Positions 42,346 through 50,241 of a stretch of 64,000 bases of DNA are shown here, one piece after another. Source of the DNA: Thalassococcus_A lentus (GTDB lineage Bacteria > Pseudomonadota > Alphaproteobacteria > Rhodobacterales > Rhodobacteraceae). The first letter of the stretch is position 1. Every line of letters begins with the position of its first letter. The stretch is taken from positions 1 to 64,000 of the forward strand of contig NZ_JAQIOY010000001.1 of NCBI RefSeq assembly GCF_028023555.1, written 5' to 3'. The translations under genes were made by a program, and so were the position numbers. The notes below the pieces were generated by a model, which was given only the letters and a program-made list of their open reading frames with translations, did no database searches and had not been told where the DNA came from.

Positions 42346-42374
42346 CGTATAGGGGTCATGGGTATTGTTGGCAA
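42346..42374 (-). promoter_or_regulatory. Promoter of the rpmC-to-rpmD unit
   Basis: -35 TTGCCA and -10 TATACG spaced exactly 17 bp, with CCCC before the -10, about 90 bases upstream of rpmC. It is placed exactly where the r-protein cluster restarts after the foreign genes. Confidence 0.82.
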
Positions 42375-42528
42375 GGGGTTTCTGGGGCATCGCCATGCAG
42401 CGCTAGGCAAGCGATGTGACACCGATTGTTTCGACTGCGGGAACGCTCTGTCCCCGCGAACCGTTTGGACGGCGCAAACGGCCCGTGATATTCTCTCTAT
42501 GGTTGATTGTCCCCATGTTGAGGTTGTT

Positions 42529-43698
42529 ATGGAGTTTCTTGTTTTACTTAGTTTCCTCGGGTTCGCGTTTGCCGCAACAGGTTCTCATGATGTGGATGCC
42601 AACCCCAGCGACGATGCCGATACGGACGGTGACGACGTGCCAGCGCCGGACACCCCAGAACCGTCAGACGATCCACTCTCATTGACTGTATCCGGCAGCG
42701 GCACGTTTCTTGGCAGCGAAGGGGATGACACCGTAGCGCTTGGCGATCCGGTTGATCTGGATTTTGACGGTCCGGTTTCGATCGAAACCGCAGACGGTAA
42801 CGACCTGATCGATTTCTTCTCGGCAGATGACTACGGTGATCGTGATGCACTCGAGGCGTCTCGTATCGTTGGCCTCAATATTGATGCCGGCACCGGCGAC
42901 GATACCGTCGACGTGGTCGGCGAGGCCGTAGTCATTGATGGCGGGGCCGGGAACGACAGCATTTCCCTCTATGGCATCGATGCAGTAGTTTCCGGTGGAG
43001 ATGGCAATGATGTCATTTCCGTAGAATCCGACGCCGGCGAACCCATCGTCGTCAATGGCGGGTTGGGCGATGACACGATTACCGGCGCCATCAATGTTGC
43101 GCTGAACGGTGGCGAAGGAAACGACGTTATTTCCGCAATCGGAGGCGCTTTTGCCGGCGAAGGCTATGCTGCGGTGCCTGATGGTGGCCCCGGCGATGAT
43201 ACAATCCGTTTCGACGTCCTCACCGATTTAAGCGGGCGAGGGTCAACTCAGGTCGCCCTCGGCGGCACTGGCGCCGATGTTTTCGAACTGACAGTCGATG
43301 AAGGTGATCCGGACACAGTCCTCGATTTCTCGGCTGCACAGGCACTGGGGCGTCTGGATGATGAGGGCAATCCAGTCTTTGGAACGGGCGACTACAGTTT
43401 CTCTGACCCGGCAGAAGTGTCTTTCGATACTCTGGTCATTCGAGATTTCGAACCGGGCGTCGACAGCATTGTACTGGAGGCGGACCCACTTTCAGATGAC
43501 TACACCTTGTCCTCCGTCACGGTAAGCGAAGTGACTGCCGCCGACGGAAGCACGAATACAGAAGTCGCGATCCGGTATGAGAACCCTGGACTGTATGATC
43601 GCATCGTCATTGTGATCCTGCAGGGCGCGACAGGCGTCACCGCAGAGGACATTGAACTGGCAGGTGTGAATGCCTCGGTCGACGTTGCAGTAGCCTGA
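42529..43698 (+). CDS. RTX-like calcium-binding repeat protein with N-terminal hydrophobic helix
   Basis: About 389 residues. The start MEFLVLLSFLGFAFAATGS is a hydrophobic anchor or signal-like helix, with GAGG 5 bases upstream. An acidic Asp/Pro linker follows. The body has six or more RTX-type repeats (GGAGNDSIS, GGDGNDVIS, GGLGDDTIT, GGEGNDVIS, GGPGDDTIR, GGTGADVFE), which bind calcium in a parallel beta-roll. The C-terminal 130 residues (FDTLVIRDFEPGVDSIVL) are beta-rich, a pattern common in roseobacter RTX proteins. Type I substrates usually lack an N-terminal hydrophobic segment, so the export route is uncertain. It is encoded on the strand opposite to its ribosomal neighbours and is very acidic. 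Confidence 0.85.
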   Translation: MEFLVLLSFLGFAFAATGSHDVDANPSDDADTDGDDVPAPDTPEPSDDPLSLTVSGSGTFLGSEGDDTVALGDPVDLDFDGPVSIETADGNDLIDFFSADDYGDRDALEASRIVGLNIDAGTGDDTVDVVGEAVVIDGGAGNDSISLYGIDAVVSGGDGNDVISVESDAGEPIVVNGGLGDDTITGAINVALNGGEGNDVISAIGGAFAGEGYAAVPDGGPGDDTIRFDVLTDLSGRGSTQVALGGTGADVFELTVDEGDPDTVLDFSAAQALGRLDDEGNPVFGTGDYSFSDPAEVSFDTLVIRDFEPGVDSIVLEADPLSDDYTLSSVTVSEVTAADGSTNTEVAIRYENPGLYDRIVIVILQGATGVTAEDIELAGVNASVDVAVA

Positions 43699-43731
43699 CA
43701 GCTACGCCCTTGCGAATGACACTTTCAGGAC

Positions 43732-43758
43732 AGGCGGCACGGACACAGCGCGCCGCCT
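43732..43758. terminator. Possible shared terminator of convergent genes
   Basis: AGGCGGC and GCCGCCT pair around a 13-base loop between the ends of the RTX-like gene and the oxygenase gene, overlapping the oxygenase stop codon. There is no T-tract, so confidence is low. Confidence 0.35.
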
Positions 43759-44377
43759 ATTCCCATTTGTAGTTGAAGCTGACGCTGATCCGTTCGTCCT
43801 CTTCCGCCATGTTCATGGGAACCTCATGACGCAGCCACGATTCCCAAAGCAGAACATCCCCAACTTCGGGTTTGACGTAAACGAAACTGCGCAGTTCTTC
43901 TCGGCAGTCCTTGATCCGTGTCGGCGCCGCCATCATCATGGGTAGGCGCGGGTCTTCCAGTTTCAGCGCAGCAGCCCCTTCCGGCATCGCCACATAGGTT
44001 GTTCCACTGATCACCGAATGCGGGTGAATGTGGCTGGAATGCGTGCCGCCGGGAGGCAGGATGTTGATCCAGATGTCTTCAAGCACCAGTGCCCGGTCCG
44101 CCAGATCAAATTCCAAATCTTTGGCAAAGGCGGCAACGTGTTTGTCCAGTGCCTTCTGGATGTCGCCAAAGATCGGGAACCGCCACGGCAAGTCGGTCAA
44201 CGAAGCATAAGACGTGTAGCCGGGATAGCCTTCGGTTTCGCACCATTCCTGCCCCGCCTCGTCATCCTCGGCGATGGAAAAGCACGAGGCTTCAAGCTCA
44301 TCAGGGTCGATCGAGCCAAACTCATTCAGGCTGGCATGATAAAGGCGGGTCGCAAAGAGAGATTTGATCTGGGACAT
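43757..44377 (-). CDS. 2OG-Fe(II) oxygenase family protein
   Basis: 206 residues resembling the short putative 2OG-Fe(II) oxygenases of marine bacteria and phages. The double-stranded beta-helix core holds metal-ligand candidates in GTHSSHIHPHSVISGTTYV and, near the end, the distal histidine in WESWLRHEVPMN, with an arginine for 2-oxoglutarate in DERISVSFNYKW. The substrate is unknown. It lies between rplP and rpmC, convergent with the RTX-like gene. Confidence 0.85.
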   Translation of the reverse strand: MSQIKSLFATRLYHASLNEFGSIDPDELEASCFSIAEDDEAGQEWCETEGYPGYTSYASLTDLPWRFPIFGDIQKALDKHVAAFAKDLEFDLADRALVLEDIWINILPPGGTHSSHIHPHSVISGTTYVAMPEGAAALKLEDPRLPMMMAAPTRIKDCREELRSFVYVKPEVGDVLLWESWLRHEVPMNMAEEDERISVSFNYKWE

Positions 44378-44501
44378 GCCGGTTCTTTAGCGCCTCTGGC
44401 ACAAAAGAACGAGTGCGATGTCGCGAATTTGAGGCGCAAACGCGGGCAATCATCCGGAGGCAAATCGCCCAGGTCCAGCCAATGTCCATATGCCCAAAGA
44501 A

Positions 44502-44529
44502 AAACCCCCGCCGGTTCAGGCGGGGGTTT
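44502..44529 (-). terminator. Terminator after rplP
   Basis: AAACCCCCGCC and its complement form an 11-bp stem with a 6-base loop, running into TTTTTCTTT on the minus strand. It ends the rplB-to-rplP unit. Confidence 0.95.
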
Positions 44530-44607
44530 CCAATTTTCAACGGTACCGGCTCGCATCGTCCTTACAAGTAAAGACGACTGCCGCCCGCTCGGCGGCAGAG
44601 CAACCGG

Positions 44608-45021
44608 TTACCAGTCTTCGCGAACCACGACGCGTGTCTTGACCGGCAGCTTCATCGCGGCGAGACGCAGCGCTTCGCGCGCGATCTCGTCGTTGACGCC
44701 ATCGATTTCGAACATCACGCGACCAGGCTTGACCTTGCAGGTCCAGCGATCGACGGAACCCTTACCTTTACCCATACGAACTTCGATGGGCTTGGCGGTG
44801 ACAGGCGTGTCCGGGAAAATGCGAATCCAGACCCGGCCCTGACGCTTCATGTGACGCGTCATGGCACGACGGGCTGCTTCGATCTGACGTGCTGTCACAC
44901 GCTCAGGCTGAAGCGCCTTGAGGCCGTAGGAGCCAAAGTTCAGATCAGAGCCGCCTTTGGCGAGGCCCTTGATCCGACCTTTGTGCATTTTGCGGAATTT
45001 TGTACGCTTTGGTTGAAGCAT
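44608..45021 (-). CDS. rplP: 50S ribosomal protein L16
   Basis: 137 residues. It starts MLQPKRTKFRKMHKGRIKG and contains VWIRIFPDTPVTAKPIEVRMGKGKGSVD. It contacts the A-site tRNA region. It is the last gene before the oxygenase/RTX insertion. Confidence 0.98.
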   Translation of the reverse strand: MLQPKRTKFRKMHKGRIKGLAKGGSDLNFGSYGLKALQPERVTARQIEAARRAMTRHMKRQGRVWIRIFPDTPVTAKPIEVRMGKGKGSVDRWTCKVKPGRVMFEIDGVNDEIAREALRLAAMKLPVKTRVVVREDW

Positions 45022-45034
45022 CTATCCGTCCCCT

Positions 45035-45742
45035 TTACCGACGACCGCCAGCACCGCGTGGGGCTGGGCCGTCCTGGAGTTCCTGTGCCTTGCGGTCACG
45101 CGCGGAAGGATCGTGCTCCATGATCTCACCTTTGAAGATCCAGACCTTGATCCCGATGATGCCATAGGCGGTTTCCGCCTCGACATTTGCGTAGTCAATG
45201 TCAGCACGCAGCGTGTGCAGAGGCACACGGCCTTCGCGGTACCATTCGGTCCGGGCGATCTCGGCACCACCAAGGCGGCCCGCGACGTTAACCCGGATGC
45301 CCAAGGCACCCATACGCATTGCGTTCTGCACGGCACGCTTCATGGCGCGACGGAAAGAAACCCGGCGCTCCAGCTGCTGCGAAATGCTTTCGCCAACCAG
45401 ACGAGCGTCCAGTTCAGGCTTGCGCACTTCGATGATGTTGAGGTGCAGCTCGCTGTCGGTCATAGCCGCCAGCTTCTTGCGCAGCACTTCGATATCAGCG
45501 CCTTTTTTGCCGATAATCACGCCCGGACGCGCAGTGTGGATTGTCACACGGCACTTCTTGTGGGGGCGTTCAATGATCACGCGGGCAACGCCAGCCTGCT
45601 TGCACTCTTCGTGGATGAAATCGCGGATGGCGATGTCTTCCAGCAGCAGATCACCGTAGTCCTTGGTGTCGGCGTACCAGCGGCTGTCCCAGGTGCGGTT
45701 GACCTGAAGGCGCATTCCGATCGGATTGGTTTTGTTACCCAT
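45035..45742 (-). CDS. rpsC: 30S ribosomal protein S3
   Basis: 235 residues. The KH domain contains RPGVIIGKKGADIEVL, and the C-terminal domain has the conserved FRRAMKRAVQNAMRMGALGIRV and GRLGGAEIAR. It lines the mRNA entry pore with helicase activity. It shares one base with rplV. Confidence 0.98.
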   Translation of the reverse strand: MGNKTNPIGMRLQVNRTWDSRWYADTKDYGDLLLEDIAIRDFIHEECKQAGVARVIIERPHKKCRVTIHTARPGVIIGKKGADIEVLRKKLAAMTDSELHLNIIEVRKPELDARLVGESISQQLERRVSFRRAMKRAVQNAMRMGALGIRVNVAGRLGGAEIARTEWYREGRVPLHTLRADIDYANVEAETAYGIIGIKVWIFKGEIMEHDPSARDRKAQELQDGPAPRGAGGRR

Positions 45743-46122
45743 TAGGCTTGCTCCTCGATCTGGCGCACCTTGATGGTGAGTTCCGAGAACGGCTTGTTGA
45801 TGCGACCAAAGCGGCCACGTGCACGCGGACGACCGCGCTTCATCACCAGGTTCTTACCGACATAGGCCTCGGCGACGACCAGTTCGTCGACGTCCAGACC
45901 GTGGTTGTTCTCGGCGTTTGCGATAGCAGACTGAAGGCATTTCTTCACGTCCACAGCGATCCGCTTTTTGGAGAAGGTCAGATCGGTCAGAGCCTTGTCT
46001 ACCTTCTTACCACGGATCAACTGAGCCACGAGGTTCAGCTTCTGAGGCGACGTGCGCAGCATACGCAGCTTGGCCATCGCTTCATTGTCCGCCACGCGGC
46101 GGGGATTTTTATCCTTGCCCAT
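45742..46122 (-). CDS. rplV: 50S ribosomal protein L22
   Basis: 126 residues: KLRMLRTSPQKLNLVAQLIRGKKVDKALTDLTF at the N-terminal part, and the tunnel-lining loop in GRPRARGRFGRINKPF, where macrolide resistance mutations arise. The usual position between rpsS and rpsC. Confidence 0.98.
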   Translation of the reverse strand: MGKDKNPRRVADNEAMAKLRMLRTSPQKLNLVAQLIRGKKVDKALTDLTFSKKRIAVDVKKCLQSAIANAENNHGLDVDELVVAEAYVGKNLVMKRGRPRARGRFGRINKPFSELTIKVRQIEEQA

Positions 46123-46125
46123 GGC

Positions 46126-46404
46126 TTATTTCCTCTTGGCTTTTTTGTCAGCCGCGTGACCGTAGTAGGTCCGCGTCGGCGAGTATTCACCGAATTTCTG
46201 GCCAATCATGTCCTCGGTCACGTTGACCGGGATATGCTTCTGACCGTTATAGACAGCGAACGTCAGACCCACGAACTGGGGCAGGATCGTTGACCGGCGC
46301 GACCAGATCTTGATGACTTCGTTCTTGCCCGACTCGCGTGCCTTCTCCGCCTTTTTCAGGACGTAGGCATCAACGAAAGGGCCTTTCCATACAGAGCGTG
46401 CCAT
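46126..46404 (-). CDS. rpsS: 30S ribosomal protein S19
   Basis: 92 residues, complete: MARSVWKGPFVDAYVLKK at the start and the signature IWSRRSTILPQFVGLTFAVYNGQKHIPVNVTEDMIGQKFGEYSPTRTY. It sits in the head of the small subunit. Confidence 0.98.
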   Translation of the reverse strand: MARSVWKGPFVDAYVLKKAEKARESGKNEVIKIWSRRSTILPQFVGLTFAVYNGQKHIPVNVTEDMIGQKFGEYSPTRTYYGHAADKKAKRK

Positions 46405-46407
46405 ATG

Positions 46408-47250
46408 TTAACGCCCCTTCTTCTTGGCGTGACGCGAGCGGATGATCAGCTTTTGCGACGCTTTGTTTTTGTTGCGTGTGCGCTTGCCCTTGGTCGGCTT
46501 ACCCCATGGGGTAACCGGGTGACGACCACCCGAAGTCCGGCCTTCACCACCACCGTGCGGGTGATCGATCGGGTTCATGACAACACCACGGACCGACGGA
46601 CGCTTGCCCATGTGGCGGACACGACCGGCTTTACCGAGGTTCTGGTTCGAGTTGTCAGGGTTGGACACGGCACCAACGGTGGCCATGCATTCCTGACGAA
46701 CCAAACGCAGCTCGCCCGAGCTGAGGCGGATCTGAGCGTAACCACCGTCACGGCCAACAAACTGGGCGTATGTGCCCGCGGCGCGTGCGATCTGGCCACC
46801 CTTACCGGGCTTCAGTTCGATGTTGTGAACGATTGTACCGATTGGCATGCCGCTGAAGGGCATTGCGTTACCGGGCTTGATGTCGGCCTTGGCCGAGGCG
46901 ATGATCTTGTCGCCAACACCCAAACGCTGCGGGGCCAGAACGTAGGCCTGCTCGCCGTCATCGTACTGGATCAGTGCGATGAATGCGGTACGGTTGGGGT
47001 CATATTCGATGCGGGCAACGGTGCCTGCAACGTCGAATTTGTTCCGTTTGAAATCAACGATCCGGTAGAGGCGTTTCGCCCCGCCACCGCGGCGGCGTGC
47101 CGTGATACGTCCGGTGTTGTTCCGGCCGCCCGATTTCGTCAGACCCTCAGTGAGGGCTTTGACGGGACGTCCTTTGTACAGCTCCGAACGGTCGATCAGC
47201 ACCAGCCCGCGCTGGCCCGGCGTCGTAGGTTTGTACGACTTGAGTGCCAT
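46408..47250 (-). CDS. rplB: 50S ribosomal protein L2
   Basis: 280 residues. It starts MALKSYKPTTPGQRGLVLIDRSELYKG and has the peptidyl-transferase-centre loop with the conserved histidine in NPIDHPHGGGEGRTSGGRHPVTPWGKPTKG. Normally it follows rplW by a few bases; here a desaturase and a DksA-like gene intervene, so it heads its own unit. Confidence 0.98.
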   Translation of the reverse strand: MALKSYKPTTPGQRGLVLIDRSELYKGRPVKALTEGLTKSGGRNNTGRITARRRGGGAKRLYRIVDFKRNKFDVAGTVARIEYDPNRTAFIALIQYDDGEQAYVLAPQRLGVGDKIIASAKADIKPGNAMPFSGMPIGTIVHNIELKPGKGGQIARAAGTYAQFVGRDGGYAQIRLSSGELRLVRQECMATVGAVSNPDNSNQNLGKAGRVRHMGKRPSVRGVVMNPIDHPHGGGEGRTSGGRHPVTPWGKPTKGKRTRNKNKASQKLIIRSRHAKKKGR

Positions 47251-47665
47251 GCTTTCTGTCTTCCGTTAGCTTCGCAGCCCTTTCGGGCCACTATGTCATG
47301 GGCCTTTCGACCCGAAGTATAGGCCCCCGTAGGTGCCCGGTTCTTGGCGTTCTTACGAACAAAGGCAAAGCCCCGGACGAATCCGGGGCCACTGCCGATG
47401 GCGTCTGATAGGGGATGGTATGGTTGGGGTCAAGTGGGCCAAGCACGAAAGGCGGCTTCGGGGGACTTTGCTACTGCGAGTGCATGCCCCGACAGACGCC
47501 CTAAGACGCGAGAGCCCGGTGTAGCTCGGGCAATGCCCGTAAGGCACCTGATCTCATTTTGGACTGAAAGCGATCGCTCACCACCACCAACAGACACGCC
47601 AAAGGTTCGTTCTCGACGGTCCACCCCCGCGGCTTACGTCCGCGCTCGATGCGTGAAACTTCGGC
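47251..47665 (-). promoter_or_regulatory. rplB leader and promoter region
   Basis: 415 bp without a supported gene. A -35 TTGACC and -10 TATCAG with a 17-bp spacer lie at 47405-47433, again with CCCC before the -10. A second -10, TATACT (47316-47321), has no good -35. Either would start the rplB unit. The part 47434-47665 downstream of the DksA-like gene holds several short GC-rich hairpins (for example GCCCG-N8-CGGGC near 47504-47521) and small open frames that I do not believe. Confidence 0.6.
47369..47390 (-). other. Hairpin at the 5' end of the rplB leader
   Basis: GCCCCGGA and TCCGGGGC form an 8-bp stem with a 4-base loop and are followed on the minus strand by TTTGCCTTTG. It could terminate reading from the DksA-like gene or, if TTGACC/TATCAG is used, form the very 5' end of the rplB message. 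Confidence 0.6.
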
Positions 47666-47983
47666 TTAGATCGCACAAGTCTTGCAAAACGGGGTCGCAG
47701 GCAGCGCCGCCAACCTTTCGGTTGAAATGCTGTTCCCACACTGTACGCATTCGCCATAGGTGCCCTCGGCAATGCGCGCCAAAGCTCCGTCGATCTGGCG
47801 TAGTTCGGCGGCGTCGTGGGCACCCAGTGATTCCAGCACTTCATCGCCCTGCCGCTCGGAGGCGCGGTCTTCCCAATCCTTGGGTGGTTCATCGTCGAGT
47901 TGGTCTTCGATCTGCCTGATTTCTCCGACCAATTCGGCGCGCCGCGTTTTCAAAATCTGTTCTTGTTGGCTCCAATCCGTCAT
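47666..47983 (-). CDS. DksA/TraR-type C4 zinc-finger protein
   Basis: 105 residues. The N-terminal half is a coiled coil (LKTRRAELVGEIRQIEDQLDDEPPKDWEDRASERQGDEVLESL), and the C-terminal C4 zinc finger is CVQCGNSISTERLAALPATPFCKTC. It has DRASE where true DksA proteins carry acidic residues at the coiled-coil tip, so it is a shorter relative of TraR/YbiI type. Such proteins can enter the RNA polymerase secondary channel and retune promoters, often rRNA and r-protein ones. Its place within the r-protein cluster, behind a possible FnrL-type site, is notable. Confidence 0.88.
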   Translation of the reverse strand: MTDWSQQEQILKTRRAELVGEIRQIEDQLDDEPPKDWEDRASERQGDEVLESLGAHDAAELRQIDGALARIAEGTYGECVQCGNSISTERLAALPATPFCKTCAI

Positions 47984-48012
47984 TTCGCGCTCCTCTTCGC
48001 TGTTTGTTGAAC

Positions 48013-48055
48013 ACGATAGGCTGCGGGGACAGATGCCGTCTTTGATCTAGGCCAA
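48013..48055 (-). promoter_or_regulatory. Possible FnrL-type promoter of the DksA-like gene
   Basis: On the minus strand TTGGCCTAGATCAA (48042-48055) matches the Fnr consensus TTGATNNNNATCAA at 8 of 10 fixed bases. A -10 TATCGT lies at 48013-48018, which puts the centre of the box near -41.5, the class II activator position. Inferred; not tested. Confidence 0.45.
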
Positions 48056-48060
48056 AAGAA

Positions 48061-48086
48061 AAACCCCGGCCACGAGGCCGAGGTTT
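48061..48086 (-). terminator. Terminator of the desaturase gene
   Basis: AAACCCCGGCC and GGCCGAGGTTT pair with one G-U wobble on the transcript and a 4-base loop, followed by TTTCTTTTGG on the minus strand. It separates the desaturase gene from the DksA-like gene. Confidence 0.88.
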
Positions 48087-48119
48087 CATGTCATTTGAGA
48101 AACGTGGCGAACCCGCCCG

Positions 48120-49154
48120 TTAGGCCCTCAGGGCACGAGCCTGCGCAAAAGACATCAATTGCCGGGATTTTTCGTCCCACAGGTGAAGCCGCGCATTCGC
48201 AAGGCTTTGACGAATGGTCATGCGGTTGCCCATGGCCAGTTCCTGATGATCGCGCAGGACCTCAGGCAGCCGGTAAAAGGGAATGCGGCTGTAAAGATGG
48301 TGTACGTGGTGAATGCCGATATTCGCACTGATCCAATTCAGCACTGGCGGCAGCACGTAGTGAGAACTGCCATGCAGTGCAGCCTCATGCATGTCCCAGC
48401 CGTTTTCGGATTCCCAATAGGTGTCCTCGAACTGATGCTGAACGTAGAACAACCATACGCCGGCGGTCGCCGCCAAAAGCGTAGAGGGTACAAAGATCAG
48501 GACAATCGGGGCCCAGCCACCAAAAAAGTAGATCACACCAAGCGCCGCCAGAATTGCCAAGTTGGTCAACATGGCGCTGCTCCAGAACTTGGCTTTGTCG
48601 GTTAGCCCCAAAGGCAGCCTGTTCTGGAAAAAGAACAGGTACAGCGGGCCTAGACCAAACAGCACCAAGGGGTTTCGGTACAACCGATATTTGAGCTTTT
48701 GCAGCTTGGACAACGCGTTGTATTCGGCGACAGTCTTGGTGTGAATATCGCCAATCCCGCGACGACCAAGGTTGCCAGAGGCGCTGTGATGCATGGAATG
48801 GGTGCGTCGCCACACATCATAGGGGGTCATGGTCAAGACCCCCAGGCCGCGTCCGACCCAATCGCTGAGATCGCGTTGCTTGAGAAATGCGCCATGTCCC
48901 AGATCATGCTGAATGGCAAACAGCCGCAGCAAAAAGGCCGCATTTGCCAGCGAAATCGCAACGGTCAGCCACGCACTGACGGACAAGGCCGCCCATGCCA
49001 GAGCCCAAAGACCAACAAAGGGCACCAGCGTGATGGCCAGCTCAAAGATGCTACGCGACGTGCTCGGGTCGCGATACTTCGCCAGTACTTTGATCCAATC
49101 CCTTGCGGGGCGATCTTTAGGCTCTTTTGTCGGTGCATGGGAGTGGTCAAACAT
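48120..49154 (-). CDS. Membrane fatty acid desaturase
   Basis: 344 residues with four to six membrane segments. The three histidine boxes for the di-iron centre are HDLGHG, HSMHHS and HHVHH, with an extra VQHQFED. This is the acyl-lipid desaturase (DesA-like, omega-6/delta-12) family, which adds double bases to membrane fatty acyl chains, for instance in cold adaptation. It lies right after the rplW terminator as a separate unit, in an insertion that splits the S10 operon. Confidence 0.92.
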   Translation of the reverse strand: MFDHSHAPTKEPKDRPARDWIKVLAKYRDPSTSRSIFELAITLVPFVGLWALAWAALSVSAWLTVAISLANAAFLLRLFAIQHDLGHGAFLKQRDLSDWVGRGLGVLTMTPYDVWRRTHSMHHSASGNLGRRGIGDIHTKTVAEYNALSKLQKLKYRLYRNPLVLFGLGPLYLFFFQNRLPLGLTDKAKFWSSAMLTNLAILAALGVIYFFGGWAPIVLIFVPSTLLAATAGVWLFYVQHQFEDTYWESENGWDMHEAALHGSSHYVLPPVLNWISANIGIHHVHHLYSRIPFYRLPEVLRDHQELAMGNRMTIRQSLANARLHLWDEKSRQLMSFAQARALRA

Positions 49155-49284
49155 GCCTGCTCATTCCTTTAGGATGCACCAGTCATATAGGTCAGTCTCA
49201 GTTACGCAATCGTTGCCTGCCAGAAAAGCTACGAAAGGTCCGGTCAGGGTGTCGCACTTCTTTTGGACCGACCTGCGAAACGAA

Positions 49285-49312
49285 AAGGCCCCCGGCTATT
49301 GCCGAGGGCCTT
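49285..49312 (-). terminator. Terminator after rplW
   Basis: AAGGCCCCCGGC and its partner form a 12-bp stem with one internal mismatch (wobble on the transcript) and a 4-base loop, then TTCGTTTCG on the minus strand. It ends the rpsJ-rplC-rplD-rplW unit. Confidence 0.9.
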
Positions 49313-49333
49313 CCCTAAGTCTTTTCGTACCGA

Positions 49334-49630
49334 TCAGAGACCAGTCGAGACGTCGATTGTGTTGCCTTCTTCAAGCATCACATAGGCTTTCTTCACGTCT
49401 TTCCGCTTGCCCATCTGGCCGCGGAAACGCTTGGTCTTGCCTTTGGTGATCGTCGTGTTGACCGCTTTCACCTTCACACCAAACAGAGCCTCAACGGCCT
49501 CTTTGATCTGTGGTTTGTTCGCATCGATCGACACTTCGAAGACAACCGCGCCGTTCTCGGACGCCATGGTGGCCTTTTCAGTGATGACCGGCTTGCGGAT
49601 CACATCGTAATGTTCTGCCTTAGCGCTCAT
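49334..49630 (-). CDS. rplW: 50S ribosomal protein L23
   Basis: 98 residues: YDVIRKPVITEKATMASENGAVVFEV at the start, then FGVKVKAVNTTITKGKTKRFRGQMGKRKDVKKAYVML. It lines the tunnel exit and docks SRP and trigger factor. Its start overlaps the rplD stop by four bases. Confidence 0.98.
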   Translation of the reverse strand: MSAKAEHYDVIRKPVITEKATMASENGAVVFEVSIDANKPQIKEAVEALFGVKVKAVNTTITKGKTKRFRGQMGKRKDVKKAYVMLEEGNTIDVSTGL

Positions 49631-50241
49631 TTCAGACGAGCCTCCAGTGCTTCGACACCAGCCTTCGTGAGCACCAGCGTGTCACGCTTGAGGATGTCAT
49701 AGACGTTAGCGCCCATGCTGGGCAGCACATCCAGACCATCAATGTTGCGGGCGGCCTGGGCAAAGCCCTCGTTGACCTGCGCATCGATGATCAGGGCGCG
49801 CTTCCAGCCCAGACCTGCAACCTGCTTGGCCAGAGAGGATGTCTTGCCATCGCTCTCGGCGTTGTCGATCACGATCAGCGCGCCTGCTTTGGCCTTGGCC
49901 GACAGAGCGTGCTTCAGACCCAGTGCGCGGACCTTCTTGGGCAGATCATGCGCATGGCTGCGCGGTGTCGGGCCCTTGTAGATACCACCCTTGCGGAAGA
50001 TAGGCGCCTTGCGGGAACCGTGACGTGCGCCGCCGGTGCCTTTCTGGCGATAGATCTTTTTGGTCGAGTAGCTGACTTCCGAGCGGGTCTTGACCTTGTG
50101 CGTACCGGCCTGCGCTTTGTTACGCTGCCAGCGGACCACACGGTGCAGGATGTCGGCGCGCGGCTCGAGATCAAAGATCTCGTCCGTCAGTTCGACAGAT
50201 CCAGCTTTACCGCCGTCCAGTTTGATCACGTCAAGTTTCAT
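49627..50241 (-). CDS. rplD: 50S ribosomal protein L4
   Basis: 204 residues. It has the extended tunnel loop RQKGTGGARHGSRKAPIFRKGGIYKGPTPRSHAHDLPKKVRALGLKHAL. In E. coli L4 represses its own operon by attenuation in the rpsJ leader; the hairpin in that leader here makes a similar control conceivable. Four-base overlaps link it to rplC and rplW. Confidence 0.98.
   Translation of the reverse strand: MKLDVIKLDGGKAGSVELTDEIFDLEPRADILHRVVRWQRNKAQAGTHKVKTRSEVSYSTKKIYRQKGTGGARHGSRKAPIFRKGGIYKGPTPRSHAHDLPKKVRALGLKHALSAKAKAGALIVIDNAESDGKTSSLAKQVAGLGWKRALIIDAQVNEGFAQAARNIDGLDVLPSMGANVYDILKRDTLVLTKAGVEALEARLK

Noticed and set aside
47391..47665. Small genes or an unknown RNA gene downstream of the DksA-like gene
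   Set aside because: The short frames have no ribosome sites, and the hairpins do not match any RNA family I recognise. It is left as leader and spacer.
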